Assembly (NCBI GenBank): GCA_015057085.1
Contig: SVFB01000008.1
Location: 1-44,284 of the forward strand
DNA: 44,284 bases
DNA from: Lachnospiraceae bacterium
GTDB taxonomy: Bacteria; Bacillota; Clostridia; Lachnospirales; Lachnospiraceae
Reading direction: 5' to 3'
The position numbers were made by a program, and so were the translations under genes. Under the pieces are notes generated by a model. It saw only the letters and a list, made by a program, of their open reading frames with translations, searched no databases and was not told the origin of the DNA. Shown here in pieces: positions 8,045 to 17,259 of this stretch. Position 1 is the stretch's first letter. Every line of letters begins with the position of its first letter.

Positions 8045-9292
8045 ATGGGTCAGGACAAAAGAAGAGTTGTGGTAACCGGTCTCGGTGCAATCACACCGGT
8101 TGGAAATAATGTATCGGATATGTGGGCAAATCTAAAAGCCGGAAAGTGTGGAATCGCGCCGATCACACACTATGATACAACCGATCGCAAAGTAAAATTG
8201 GCAGCAGAGGTGAAGGACTGGGATCCGACTACTGTTGTAGATAAAGGTGCGCTGAGAAAGACAGATATGTTCACCGTATTTGCCTTAGCAGCTTCAAAGG
8301 AAGCAATGGAAGATTCCGGGCTTGATATGGAAAAAGAAGATACCTCCCGCTGTGGAATCATCTTCTCCAGTGGAATCGGCGGACTTGGAACCATTCAGCA
8401 GGAATGCACAAGAGGATTGGAAAAGGGCTTCGATCGTATCTCTCCGCATTTCGTACCAATGTCTATCACCAATATGGCAGCAGGTCATATTGCCATCAAA
8501 TATGGTTTTCACGGTCTTTGCACCTGTGTGGTAACAGCCTGCGCCGGCGGAACTAATGCAGTAGGTGATGCTTTTCGTCAGATTCGCGATGGCTATCAGG
8601 ATGTAATGCTCTGCGGTGGCGCGGAAGCCTGCATCACAGAACTGGGCGTCGGTGGATTTACCGTAATGCATGCCCTTTGTACTTCAGAGGATCCAAAGCG
8701 CGCATCCATTCCTTTTGACAAGGAAAGAAGCGGATTTGTAATCGGAGAAGGATCCGGAGCTTTGATTTTAGAAGATTATGAACATGCGAAAAAGCGTGGA
8801 GCAAAGATTTATTGTGAAGTATTAGGATATGGCGCAACCTGCGATGCAAATCATGTAACAGCACCGCTTGCAGATGGAAGTCAGGCTGCAAAGGCAATGA
8901 CCTTTGCCATGGAAGATGCAAACTTAAAGCCGGAGCAGATTGATTATATCAACGCCCATGGAACCTCTACTTCATTAAATGATAAAGGAGAGACCAAGGC
9001 CATCCGCACCGCCTTCGGACCTGCGGCAGACCATTTGATGGTTAGCTCCACAAAATCCATGATGGGACATTTACTTGGCGCCAGTGGTGCAGTGGAATCC
9101 ATCGTCAGCTGCCTGAGTGTCCAAAATGATATCGTACCGCCAACCATCGGTTATCAGGTACCGGATGAAGAATGTGATTTGGATATTGTCCCGAATGAAA
9201 TGCGAGAAAGCAAAGTGTGCTATGCCATGTCAAATTCCCTTGGCTTCGGCGGACACAATGCATCTATTATATTTGGAAAAGTAGAGCAGTAG
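8045..9292 (+). CDS. fabF: 3-oxoacyl-ACP synthase II
   Basis: The 415-residue condensing enzyme elongates acyl-ACP with malonyl-ACP. The triad is Cys166 (VVTACAGG), His305 (NAHGTST) and His342 (MMGHLLGASG). I placed the start at 8045 because AGAGG lies eight bases upstream and MGQDKRRVVVTGLG matches the family N terminus. An in-frame ATG at 8018 is less likely, and longer open frame upstream runs into fabG. No fabB paralogue is present here. Confidence 0.95.
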   Translation: MGQDKRRVVVTGLGAITPVGNNVSDMWANLKAGKCGIAPITHYDTTDRKVKLAAEVKDWDPTTVVDKGALRKTDMFTVFALAASKEAMEDSGLDMEKEDTSRCGIIFSSGIGGLGTIQQECTRGLEKGFDRISPHFVPMSITNMAAGHIAIKYGFHGLCTCVVTACAGGTNAVGDAFRQIRDGYQDVMLCGGAEACITELGVGGFTVMHALCTSEDPKRASIPFDKERSGFVIGEGSGALILEDYEHAKKRGAKIYCEVLGYGATCDANHVTAPLADGSQAAKAMTFAMEDANLKPEQIDYINAHGTSTSLNDKGETKAIRTAFGPAADHLMVSSTKSMMGHLLGASGAVESIVSCLSVQNDIVPPTIGYQVPDEECDLDIVPNEMRESKVCYAMSNSLGFGGHNASIIFGKVEQ

Positions 9293-9304
9293 AAAGGAGA
9301 AATC

Positions 9305-9739
9305 ATGGAACTTAATTCAAATCAGATCCAGGAAATCCTTCCGCATCGTTATCCTTTTTTGCTTGTGGATCGTATCACGGAATGCGAGCCAGGAAAATCC
9401 GCAGTGGGCAGAAAATGTGTGACGGCAAATGAAATGCATTTCTTAGGACATTTTCCACAGAAACATGTGATGCCGGGAGTGTTAATCATTGAAGCGCTGG
9501 CGCAAACCGGTGCGGTTGCAATATTGTCAAAGGAAGAAAACAAGGGAAAAATCGCGTTATTTGGCGGAATCAAAAATGCAAGATTTAAGCGTCAGGTCAT
9601 CCCGGGGGATGTGCTTGAATTACGCTGCGAAATCATAGCAGTGAAAGGACCGGTCGGAATTGGTAAAGCCACGGCAACTGTAGACGGCGAGATTGCTGTT
9701 ACGGCAGAGCTCACATTTGCAATTGACAATGAAAGTTGA
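9305..9739 (+). CDS. fabZ: 3-hydroxyacyl-ACP dehydratase
   Basis: The 144-residue hot-dog fold protein removes water from 3-hydroxyacyl-ACP. The catalytic pair His49 ([11 protein letters not shown]) and Glu63 ([11 protein letters not shown]) is present, and the N-terminal [12 protein letters not shown] is typical. AAAGGAG precedes the ATG. No second dehydratase/isomerase (FabA or FabM) is in this cluster, so any unsaturated fatty acid route must use this enzyme or a gene elsewhere. Confidence 0.95.
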   Translation: MELNSNQIQEILPHRYPFLLVDRITECEPGKSAVGRKCVTANEMHFLGHFPQKHVMPGVLIIEALAQTGAVAILSKEENKGKIALFGGIKNARFKRQVIPGDVLELRCEIIAVKGPVGIGKATATVDGEIAVTAELTFAIDNES

Positions 9740-9779
9740 TAATATACTTGTAACAAAAGAATCAAAGATGGAGATGATT

Positions 9780-10238
9780 ATGACGTTACAAAAAGCTTTT
9801 AGAAAGGTATATACAAACTTTAAATTGCAATTCTATAAAAAGATATTTGAGCGTTTTGAGGATCGCGAGGCATCCCTCACAACCGTGGAGACATTCTGTA
9901 TGGAGATCATTTACGCACTGGGAAATCCTACGGTGGCACAGTTTGCGGAAATGGCTAATCTTTCCTCGCCAAATGCAGCATATAAGATTAATAACCTTGT
10001 AAAGAAAAAGTATTTAAGAAAGGTACAGTCCGAGACAGATAAGCGTGAGTATCATCTCGAAGTGACCGAAAAATACATGAATTATTACAACATCAGCGAG
10101 CACTATCTGAATAAAGTCGTAAAAAGGATTCAAGAGCGCTTTACCACGGAGGAGATTGCGACACTGACTAAGATTTTACGCATTATGGATGAGGAATTGA
10201 TGCCGGAAGCACATCTGGCAGAGAATACAGCGAAATAG
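9780..10238 (+). CDS. MarR-family regulator, probable fab operon repressor
   Basis: The 152-residue protein has a winged helix-turn-helix of MarR type: the segment around PTVAQFAEMANLSSPNAAYKINNL reads as recognition helices, followed by a wing (VQSETDKREYHLEVTEKY). I chose the ATG at 9780 because GGAG lies six bases upstream; ATGs at 9729 (inside fabZ), 9768 and 9774 are in frame but poorly served. As the last gene of the operon it probably regulates it, as the MarR protein FabT does in streptococci. The dyad at 569-592 is the obvious candidate site. Ligand and effect are inferred. Confidence 0.85.
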   Translation: MTLQKAFRKVYTNFKLQFYKKIFERFEDREASLTTVETFCMEIIYALGNPTVAQFAEMANLSSPNAAYKINNLVKKKYLRKVQSETDKREYHLEVTEKYMNYYNISEHYLNKVVKRIQERFTTEEIATLTKILRIMDEELMPEAHLAENTAK

Positions 10239-10284
10239 TCAAATGCAGTTGAAAAACGAAAATTTTTGTGATAAGGTATTCAAA

Positions 10285-10521
10285 GATAAATCGTTGATGA
10301 GGACAGTAGCTGATTGAAATGTCACAGAGAGAAGCCGGTTGGTGCAAGGCTTTGACAGGAAAATCAGGGAAGACCACCTCGGAGAGATCCTTAATCGGAT
10401 ACGTTCGGTCACGTTACGACTGTAAAAGTGGTTATTTGCATAACGCAGATAGCAATTTGGGTGGAACCGCGAGACATCGTCCCAATTCATTATGTATCTC
10501 ATAATGGATTGGGACTTTTTT
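10285..10521 (+). promoter_or_regulatory. T-box riboswitch, threonine specific
   Basis: The leader carries the full T-box layout. Stem I has the AGTA box (10305-10308) and a CAGAGAG..CCGGTTGGTGC distal arm. The specifier region near 10371-10378 reads GACCACC, so the codon is ACC (Thr) in either phase. The T-box TGGGTGGAACCGCG ends at 10471. The antiterminator pairs 10454-10461 with 10481-10487, competing with the terminator. Uncharged tRNA-Thr should stabilise readthrough into thrS. A weak promoter (TTGAAA 10249, TAAGGT 10272) may lie upstream. Confidence 0.93.
10479..10521 (+). terminator. T-box regulated intrinsic terminator
   Basis: A 16-bp stem (10479-10494 with 10500-10515, one wobble) and a five-base loop precede six T residues. 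It includes the CCCAATT strand that the antiterminator would capture. Confidence 0.93.
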
Positions 10522-10554
10522 AATACATTTCATCAAGAAAAGGAGCAAAGTAAA

Positions 10555-12435
10555 ATGGAAAAAGAAGAATTCCTGGGACTGTACCGCCATTCTATGGCAC
10601 ACGTACTGGCAAAAGCTGTCATCGAATTGTATGGCAAAGAAACCATGTACGGCATCGGACCTCAGATTGAGGACGGAGCGTACTATGATTTCGTATTGCC
10701 GGAAGGAAAGACCATCACCGAGGCGGATTACAAGACCATCGAAGATAAAATGAAAGAAATCATCAAGCGCCGCGAGGATTGGACCAGAAAAGAAGTTTCA
10801 AAGGAAGAAGCGCGCGAGATTTTCAAAAATAATAAATTCAAATTAGAATTAATCGAAGAAATGCCGGAAGACGAAGTCATGACCGTGTATTACACCGGTG
10901 ATGACTATGTGGATTTATGCCGCGGACCTCATGTATCCAACTCTCAGGAACTTATGAGCGTATGCTATAAAGTACATTCTTGCTCAAGTGCATATTGGAG
11001 AGGCGATGCAAAGCGCGACCATATGCAGAGAGTTTATTTCTATGCATATCCGGATAAGGTTCAGTTGAAAGAGCATATCAAGATGATTGAAGAGGCAAGA
11101 GAACGCGACCATAAGAAGCTGGGCGCACAGTTAGAGCTCTTCCACTTCGATGAGACTGCACCTGGAATGCCATATTGGGAGCCAAGAGGATGGCAGATGT
11201 ATCAGTCACTTTTGAGCTATTCCCGCAATCTTCAAAGAGCGCATGGATATACCGAAATCTCAGCTCCGCTGATCAACAATAAGAAGCTTTGGCTTGTGAG
11301 CGGACACTGGGCTCATTACTTAAACAATATGTTCATCGTACCGGGAATCGATGGATTTGCACCGGCAGATATGAACTTAGAGGATTTAAATGAGACCTTA
11401 GATGAAGATAGCGCAAAGGTTTCCGCAAGCCTGGAAAAAGATACACCAATCTACAATCGTGAAGCAGTAGATACCATGGCTGCAAAGCCGATGAACTGCC
11501 CGAATGCGATGATGATGTTCAAGAGAAAGACTCGTTCTTACAAGGATCTTCCAATCCGTTACAGCGAGTATGATGTGCTTCACCGCAAGGAGAAATCAGG
11601 TCAGATGAATGGTCTCTTCCGTGTACAGGAATTCCGTCAGGATGATGACCATACCTTCGTAATGGAATCTCAGATCAAGGAAGAAATTGCAGATATCATC
11701 TCAACTGCAGATGAAATTTATAAGACCTTTGGTGTAACTTATCGTGCAGAATTCTCTACCAGACCGGATGATTACATGGGTGATCTTGAAGTTTGGAATC
11801 GTGCGGAAGCAGCATTAAAAGAGATCCTCGACGAGAAATATGGCGAAGATGGATATGAAATCAATGAAGGAGATGGTGCATTCTATGGACCTAAGATTGA
11901 CCTTCAGATTAAGGATGCACTTGGAAGAGAATGGCAGTGTGGAACCATCCAGCTCGACTTCCAGTTGCCGCACAACTTTGGATTGACTTATACCAATCCG
12001 GAAGGAAATCTTGAGATGCCGGTAGTTATTCACCGTGCAATTTATGGATCATTGGAGCGCTTTATCGGTATCATTATCGAAAACTTCAACGGCAACTTCC
12101 CATTCTGGCTCTGCCCTTATCAGGTAGCTGTTGTACCAATAACCCCGGAAAACAACGATTACGCGAAAAAGGTTGTAGAGACACTTGAGGCAGCAGGTGT
12201 GCGTGTGGAAGCAGATTACACTGATAAGAACATGCGCAGCAAGATCAAGAAGTTTAAGCCATATCGCGATCCGTACATCCTTGTACTCGGTGCAAAAGAA
12301 GCAGAGGAAAATACGGTATCAATCAATGTACGCGGATCTAATAAGCAGATCCAGAATGTACCGCTTGATCGCTTCGTAGAAATCTGCAAGCAGATGAACA
12401 AAGAGCATACTTTAGAGTTGATTCAGGAGATGTAA
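10555..12435 (+). CDS. thrS: Threonyl-tRNA synthetase, TGS-less variant
   Basis: The 626-residue class II synthetase charges tRNA-Thr. The editing domain is intact (His12/His16 in HSMAH, Cys122/His126 in CRGPH). In the catalytic core, Cys315 (MNCP), the His of QDDDHTF and the His of VIHRAI match the three zinc ligands. The C-terminal anticodon-binding domain is present. Two oddities stand out. The usual N-terminal TGS domain is absent, since the protein begins at the editing domain. About 40 extra residues (roughly 263-305, acidic) precede MNCP, which is followed by NA instead of the usual GH. The start follows AAAAGGAG; an upstream ATG at 10492 lies within the terminator and is rejected. Confidence 0.93.
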   Translation: MEKEEFLGLYRHSMAHVLAKAVIELYGKETMYGIGPQIEDGAYYDFVLPEGKTITEADYKTIEDKMKEIIKRREDWTRKEVSKEEAREIFKNNKFKLELIEEMPEDEVMTVYYTGDDYVDLCRGPHVSNSQELMSVCYKVHSCSSAYWRGDAKRDHMQRVYFYAYPDKVQLKEHIKMIEEARERDHKKLGAQLELFHFDETAPGMPYWEPRGWQMYQSLLSYSRNLQRAHGYTEISAPLINNKKLWLVSGHWAHYLNNMFIVPGIDGFAPADMNLEDLNETLDEDSAKVSASLEKDTPIYNREAVDTMAAKPMNCPNAMMMFKRKTRSYKDLPIRYSEYDVLHRKEKSGQMNGLFRVQEFRQDDDHTFVMESQIKEEIADIISTADEIYKTFGVTYRAEFSTRPDDYMGDLEVWNRAEAALKEILDEKYGEDGYEINEGDGAFYGPKIDLQIKDALGREWQCGTIQLDFQLPHNFGLTYTNPEGNLEMPVVIHRAIYGSLERFIGIIIENFNGNFPFWLCPYQVAVVPITPENNDYAKKVVETLEAAGVRVEADYTDKNMRSKIKKFKPYRDPYILVLGAKEAEENTVSINVRGSNKQIQNVPLDRFVEICKQMNKEHTLELIQEM

Positions 12436-12446
12436 CAAAACTGTGG

Positions 12447-13298
12447 CTAGGGTTCTTGCTTGCGATACTGCAGCGGGGACACACCCACAATCTGATGAAA
12501 TCTTCGGATGAAATAACTGACATCACTAAAACCGGCCTGCAATGCCACTTCGGTAATTGCAAGGTCGGTTTTTTTGAGCAGATGTTTGGCCTGAGTCAGA
12601 CGCAGATGCTCTAAATACTGGCTGATTGTCACATGAAACGACTCTTTAAAATAGCGCGAAATATATTTTTCGGAAAGATGTGTTTCCGCAGCTAAATCGC
12701 AAAGGCGGATGGATTGCTGATAGTTCTGTTGCAGATAAGTCACAATATTTTTTCCTGCGCTGTTTTTGCCACGGGCGGATGCAACCGGTTTGCTCATAGA
12801 TTTACCGGTTAGCAAACAAAACAGAGAAAGAAGCAAAATCCGCACCTGAAATTGGTTGGTTTCAGAAAGATAGGCGGCCGAGAGCGATTGCAAAATAGAG
12901 CGGGATTTGGCAGCATCAATCTCTTTCGCCGGAACGTTGGATAATTTTCTTGCACCTGATTTTAAAGGCCCGAAAAAAGTCTCTTCCAGAGCATCTTCAC
13001 TCTGAAAAGAAATCAATTCAAGGGGAAAGACAAAGGTATGATAATTCGCATCTCCCGTATCCGATCCCATAAAATGTAGCTCACCCGGATTGACGAAAAA
13101 GATATCTCCGGTTTGTGCTGCATATTCTGTCCCATCAATTGTCACTTGCAAAGTGCCATTTTCGACATAAATGATTTCGAACTCATCATGCCAATGCACC
13201 GGAATCTGATAAGGATGTCCAACATGATGAATATGATAATCGATAAAAGGAAAATCTTTTGTTCCGTGAGTTTTGTTTTCTTTAAGTTCAATATACAT
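12447..13298 (-). CDS. AraC-family transcriptional regulator
   Basis: The 283-residue protein has an N-terminal cupin-like sensor (about residues 20-100, with HWHDEFEIIYVENG and the GDIFFVNPGELH strand) and a C-terminal AraC/XylS DNA-binding domain with two helix-turn-helices (IRLCDLAAETHLSEKYISRYFK and ITEVALQAGFSDVSYFIRRFHQ). Such proteins usually sense a small ligand such as a sugar. It is transcribed away from the MATE gene at 13495 and may regulate it. Its 3' end faces thrS with only 11 bases between and no clear terminator. Confidence 0.9.
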   Translation of the reverse strand: MYIELKENKTHGTKDFPFIDYHIHHVGHPYQIPVHWHDEFEIIYVENGTLQVTIDGTEYAAQTGDIFFVNPGELHFMGSDTGDANYHTFVFPLELISFQSEDALEETFFGPLKSGARKLSNVPAKEIDAAKSRSILQSLSAAYLSETNQFQVRILLLSLFCLLTGKSMSKPVASARGKNSAGKNIVTYLQQNYQQSIRLCDLAAETHLSEKYISRYFKESFHVTISQYLEHLRLTQAKHLLKKTDLAITEVALQAGFSDVSYFIRRFHQIVGVSPLQYRKQEP

Positions 13299-13320
13299 AT
13301 TTTTGCTCCAACAAATGATA

Positions 13321-13365
13321 TATCTTACTGCTTAATTAATATGGCTTCATAATAAGTGTAAGATA
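13321..13365. promoter_or_regulatory. Dyad between AraC regulator and MATE gene
   Basis: TATCTTAC near 13321 is mirrored by GTAAGATA ending at 13365, with further partial symmetry (CTTA at 13330, TAAG at 13353). The dyad sits in the divergent spacer, 23 bases upstream of the AraC-type gene. A TTGTCA at 13371 could be a -35 box for the MATE gene. Operator function is inferred. Confidence 0.4.
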
Positions 13366-13494
13366 AAGCGTTGTCAATTTATAAAAGTAGAAATAATTCA
13401 ATTTTTAGGAGAGTAATTGCAAGTTTTTTAAAAAATGAAGCGGTATAATTCATATACCAAAAGCAAAAATGATAGAAAAGAGTATGAGGAAGAA

Positions 13495-14832
13495 ATGAGT
13501 ATGCAACGAAAATCATTGGTACAGCTGTTTGTACCGATTTTTATTGAAACATTGTTTTATATGTTATCCGGAATGGTGGATACGTTAATGCTGTCCTCGT
13601 TGAATGACCAGGCTGTGGGGGCGGTCGGTACAGCGAATACCTATATTGCCATGTTCATTTTAATGTTTTCAGTGGTTTCTAGTGGAATGATGGCCGTGAT
13701 GACACAATACATCGGAGCAAAGAAGCCGGGTGTCGCCTATCAGGCGCGTAATTTAGGCCTTATTTTTAATCTGATTTTGGGTGGGATTTTGTCCGTATTT
13801 TTGATCATCTTCTCTACTCAAATCCTGCGAGTCATCGGAGTTTCGGCTGCGTTAGAAGCTCCGGCTGCCACATATATTCGCATTGTGGGCGGAGGCTGTT
13901 TCCTAAACGCAATCCTGCCAATTTTTGCCGGATATTTGCGTGCCTTTGGTTTTTCTAAGGAACCGCTTTATGCAACCGTAGTTGGGAATTTAACAAATTT
14001 AGGATTGAATGCGCTATTTTTGTTTTACTTTCGTTGGGGTGTTGCAGGTGTTGCATCTGCCACAGTGATATCAAAGGTTATCAACGCAGCCATTTTGATA
14101 GTGTGTGCATTTCATTTTATCAAGAAAAACGAATTGATAGAACGGGAAAGCAATCGTTTGATTTTTGGACAAATCATTCGCATTGGATTGCCATCTGCAT
14201 TAGAAACTTTTATTTATAATGTTTCGATGACATTTGCCATTCGATATCTTAACCAAATGGATGAGCAGGGCTTTTATGTTTCAGCAAGAGCTTATACAAC
14301 GCAAATCGCAAACTTCTCCTATGCTGCAGGAGCGGCCCTGGCATCAGCCAACGCCATTATGACAGGATGGCGTGTAGGCGCCGGAGAATATGAAGAATGT
14401 AAGCAAAAAACGCATCAGGCATGGCGCATAGGGCTTGTAATTTCGATTGTGATGAGCTCCATCATTGCATTTTGCGCTCCGGTAATCGTTCCCTTTTTTA
14501 CGGATAATCCACAAATGGTTCAAATGGTCACGAAATTGCTGTGGATTGATGTCGCATTAGAGATTGGTCGAGTGACGAATCTGGTATATGGACAATCTCT
14601 TAAGACCTGCGGTGATGCAATTTATCCTGTGATTCTTGGAATTGTATTTATGTTTCTTTGTACGGTGATAGGCGGATGGATATTGGGAATTCGGCTACAG
14701 TGGATGGTAGTGGGATGCTATATGGCGATGGCAGCTGACGAATGTTTCCGAGGCATCGGAATGTTTCTCAGATGGCAGTCAAATCGCTGGCAGAATAAGG
14801 CACTGATTACGGTCGGTGAAACAGCGCAATAA
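13495..14832 (+). CDS. MATE-family efflux transporter
   Basis: The protein has about 445 residues and twelve predicted membrane helices in two MATE repeats. The first begins LVQLFVPIFIETLFYMLSGMVDTLMLSSLNDQAVGAVG, the classic MATE opening. Such proteins export drugs or metabolites using sodium or proton gradients. The start is set at 13495, after GAGGA; the longer frame from 13435 begins over a TATAAT sequence and is less likely, and 13501 is also possible. Its last 26 bases overlap the convergent LysR gene. The substrate is unknown. Confidence 0.9.
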   Translation: MSMQRKSLVQLFVPIFIETLFYMLSGMVDTLMLSSLNDQAVGAVGTANTYIAMFILMFSVVSSGMMAVMTQYIGAKKPGVAYQARNLGLIFNLILGGILSVFLIIFSTQILRVIGVSAALEAPAATYIRIVGGGCFLNAILPIFAGYLRAFGFSKEPLYATVVGNLTNLGLNALFLFYFRWGVAGVASATVISKVINAAILIVCAFHFIKKNELIERESNRLIFGQIIRIGLPSALETFIYNVSMTFAIRYLNQMDEQGFYVSARAYTTQIANFSYAAGAALASANAIMTGWRVGAGEYEECKQKTHQAWRIGLVISIVMSSIIAFCAPVIVPFFTDNPQMVQMVTKLLWIDVALEIGRVTNLVYGQSLKTCGDAIYPVILGIVFMFLCTVIGGWILGIRLQWMVVGCYMAMAADECFRGIGMFLRWQSNRWQNKALITVGETAQ

Positions 14833-15664
14833 ATTCCTCTACCTCCTGCGGCAGCGGCTCCTTACGCCAGGCCAAAAGCACATCTGTTGTCATCGCAACA
14901 TCTTCGATGACACGGATGTGGATTTGCTCTGATACTGTTAAAGTGTCCGGCAGGATTGCAATTCCAAGGCCGAGATTTGCCAGTGTAGCGGCAGAGCGAG
15001 CATCAATGCATTCATAATATATGTCGCAGGTCAGCCCATGTGCTTCAAAAATGGAAAGCACATAATCACGAAAACGACTGGAGAGAATCAGCCGATGATG
15101 CGACAGTTCTTCTAAGGAGAGCTTGGTCTTGCGGCGGATCGGATGGGTGGATTCATATTCCGCTGTGCACATTGCTGCAAGGCGTTCCTTGGTCAAAAGC
15201 CGTGTCTCTACATTTGAGAGTGCAATGGGACTGCGGATGGTGGTCACATCGATCACATGGTTTTCCAATAGATTTTTTAATTCAAATGAAGAACATTCAT
15301 GAATCTCGAAATGCATAGACGGATGAAGCTTACTGAAATGGCTGATGTATTCAGCCATCCGATCAACGGTGGTAGGTGTCATCCCCACATGAATGGTTGA
15401 GGAGTGGCCGATTTTGGCCACTTCTTTTTTGGTTAGGTCTGTCATATGAAGCAGACTTTCAGAACGGGTATACAAGGCTTTGCCGGCATCGGTTAAAGTG
15501 ATTTGTTTTGCCCCGCGCAAAAATAAAGTGACACCAAGTTCTTCTTCTAAAAGCCGCATTTGATAACTAAGCGGAGGCTGTGTCATATGAAGGGTGCGGG
15601 CGGCACCGCTGATGGTCCCGTCTTCTACGATTGCGCGAAAATATTCTAATTGTTTTAAATCCAT
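14807..15664 (-). CDS. LysR-family transcriptional regulator
   Basis: The 285-residue protein begins with a standard LysR winged helix-turn-helix (MDLKQLEYFRAIVEDGTISG, then ARTLHMTQPPLSYQMRLLEEELGV). A periplasmic-binding-like effector domain follows from about residue 90. An AGG-type ribosome site precedes its ATG on the minus strand. It is divergent from the MATE gene at 15829, a common layout for a regulator and its target. The effector is unknown. Confidence 0.92.
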   Translation of the reverse strand: MDLKQLEYFRAIVEDGTISGAARTLHMTQPPLSYQMRLLEEELGVTLFLRGAKQITLTDAGKALYTRSESLLHMTDLTKKEVAKIGHSSTIHVGMTPTTVDRMAEYISHFSKLHPSMHFEIHECSSFELKNLLENHVIDVTTIRSPIALSNVETRLLTKERLAAMCTAEYESTHPIRRKTKLSLEELSHHRLILSSRFRDYVLSIFEAHGLTCDIYYECIDARSAATLANLGLGIAILPDTLTVSEQIHIRVIEDVAMTTDVLLAWRKEPLPQEVEEFIALFHRP

Positions 15665-15695
15665 AAAAACCTCCGGAATAAATTATATAGAAAAT

Positions 15696-15710
15696 ATATG
15701 GTATGCATAT
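15696..15710. promoter_or_regulatory. LysR-type operator candidate
   Basis: The sequence ATATG-GTATG-CATAT is a perfect 5+5 base inverted repeat around a five-base centre and contains the T-N11-A pattern of LysR binding sites. It lies 31 bases upstream of the LysR gene in the divergent spacer with the MATE gene. Confidence 0.5.
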
Positions 15711-15828
15711 AAAAGAAATATTTTTCCTATATCTATTCCTATGATACACTAAATGAGTCGAACTGAAAATAGCCGGATTTCGGCAGGTGGGTTTGGCAAA
15801 TAATAAGGTTAGGGATAAAGAAATTAAA

Positions 15829-17214
15829 ATGAAACGAATTGATTACGAAAACGGAAATATTTCAAAGAGCATTATACAAGCGGCGATTCCCATGTTGGTG
15901 GCGCAGCTTTTAAACCTCTTGTACAACATTGTAGACCGCATTTATATTGCCAGAATTCCGGGAGTGGGAACCACGGCGTTAGGAGCAGTGGGACTTTGCT
16001 TTCCGATTATCGTCATCATCACTGCCTTCTCGAATCTCTTTGGAACGGGCGGTGCGCCAATCTTTTCTATCGAGAGAGGGGAAGGAGATACAAAGCGCGC
16101 CAAAAGAACCATGAGCACCTCGTTTACCATGCTTGTGGCAGGCGGAATTGTATTGATGGCCATCGGATTGATTTTCGCGACGCCGATTTTAAGAGTGTTC
16201 GGCGCCTCAGACAGCGCGCTGAAATATGCATATCCGTATATCATGATTTATATGATTGGAACCGTTCCGTCCATGATTTCAGTCGGAATGAATCCGTTTA
16301 TCAACGCCCAGGGCTATGCCACCAACGGAATGTTTTCTGTTGTGATCGGTGCGGCGATGAACCTGGTTTTGGATCCGATTTTTATCTTTGCATTTGGACT
16401 GGGCATCCAAGGAGCTGCAATTGCAACCGTGATTTCCCAAACTTTGTCAGCGCTTTATGTGTTGTATTTCCTGCGCCAAAAAGCAGAATATAAAGTGCGA
16501 TTCCTGAATCGGGAAGAAATCGCAGGAAGCGGAAAAGTGGCATGGAATATCATCAGTCTTGGAACTGCAGGATTCATCATGCAGCTGACCAATAGCTTGG
16601 TAACTATCTGCTGTAATAATGTTTTAGGTGCAACCGGCGGGGATTTGTATATTTCTGTTATGACCATCATTTCGAGCATCAGACAAATGGTAGAGACTCC
16701 GATTTATGCAATCACGGAAGGGTCTTCTCCAATCATCAGCTATAATTACGGCGCAAAACGTCCGGAACGCATCAAAAAAGCGGCAGTTACCATGGCGCTT
16801 TTGGCACTGGCTTATACTATCATAATATGGGGCGTGATTTTGCTGTTTCCACGTGCTTTGATTCGTGTCTTTAGTGATGACGCAACCTTGTTTAAAGATA
16901 CAATTATTGCAACCAAAATTTATTTCAGCGCCTTTATCTTTATGTTGCTTCAGTATACCGGTCAGACAATTTTTAAAGCATTAAATAAAAAGACTTTTGC
17001 AATTTTCTTTTCGCTGTTTCGAAAAGTAATCCTGGTGGTGCCGCTGACTTATCTTTTGCCATATGCATTTAAAATGGGCACAGCAGGTGTGTTTTGGGCA
17101 GAACCAATCTCAAATATCATCGGCGGCCTTGCATGCTTTATCACCATGTTATTTGTAGTGATTCGCGAATTAAAAATAATGAAAAAAGAGAAATCCCTAT
17201 CTCGGCAAAAATAA
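15829..17214 (+). CDS. MATE-family efflux transporter, second copy
   Basis: About 461 residues with twelve predicted membrane helices. The opening IIQAAIPMLVAQLLNLLYNIVDRIYIARIPGVGTTALGAVG and the FGTGGAPIFSIERG segment resemble the MepA/DinF-type MATE group. I prefer the ATG at 15829; a GTG at 15787 would add 14 residues but has no ribosome site. The gene is only distantly like the MATE at 13495, so this is not a recent tandem duplication. The divergent LysR gene probably regulates it. The substrate is unknown. Confidence 0.9.
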   Translation: MKRIDYENGNISKSIIQAAIPMLVAQLLNLLYNIVDRIYIARIPGVGTTALGAVGLCFPIIVIITAFSNLFGTGGAPIFSIERGEGDTKRAKRTMSTSFTMLVAGGIVLMAIGLIFATPILRVFGASDSALKYAYPYIMIYMIGTVPSMISVGMNPFINAQGYATNGMFSVVIGAAMNLVLDPIFIFAFGLGIQGAAIATVISQTLSALYVLYFLRQKAEYKVRFLNREEIAGSGKVAWNIISLGTAGFIMQLTNSLVTICCNNVLGATGGDLYISVMTIISSIRQMVETPIYAITEGSSPIISYNYGAKRPERIKKAAVTMALLALAYTIIIWGVILLFPRALIRVFSDDATLFKDTIIATKIYFSAFIFMLLQYTGQTIFKALNKKTFAIFFSLFRKVILVVPLTYLLPYAFKMGTAGVFWAEPISNIIGGLACFITMLFVVIRELKIMKKEKSLSRQK

Positions 17215-17259
17215 GGTATAATGGATAAAAACTTGTATTAGACAGATAAGGATAAAACC

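Noticed and set aside
10492-10554. Upstream ATG extending thrS by 21 codons
   Set aside because: It lies within the T-box terminator stem and loop and would be absent from a sensible initiation region; 10555 has a good ribosome site.
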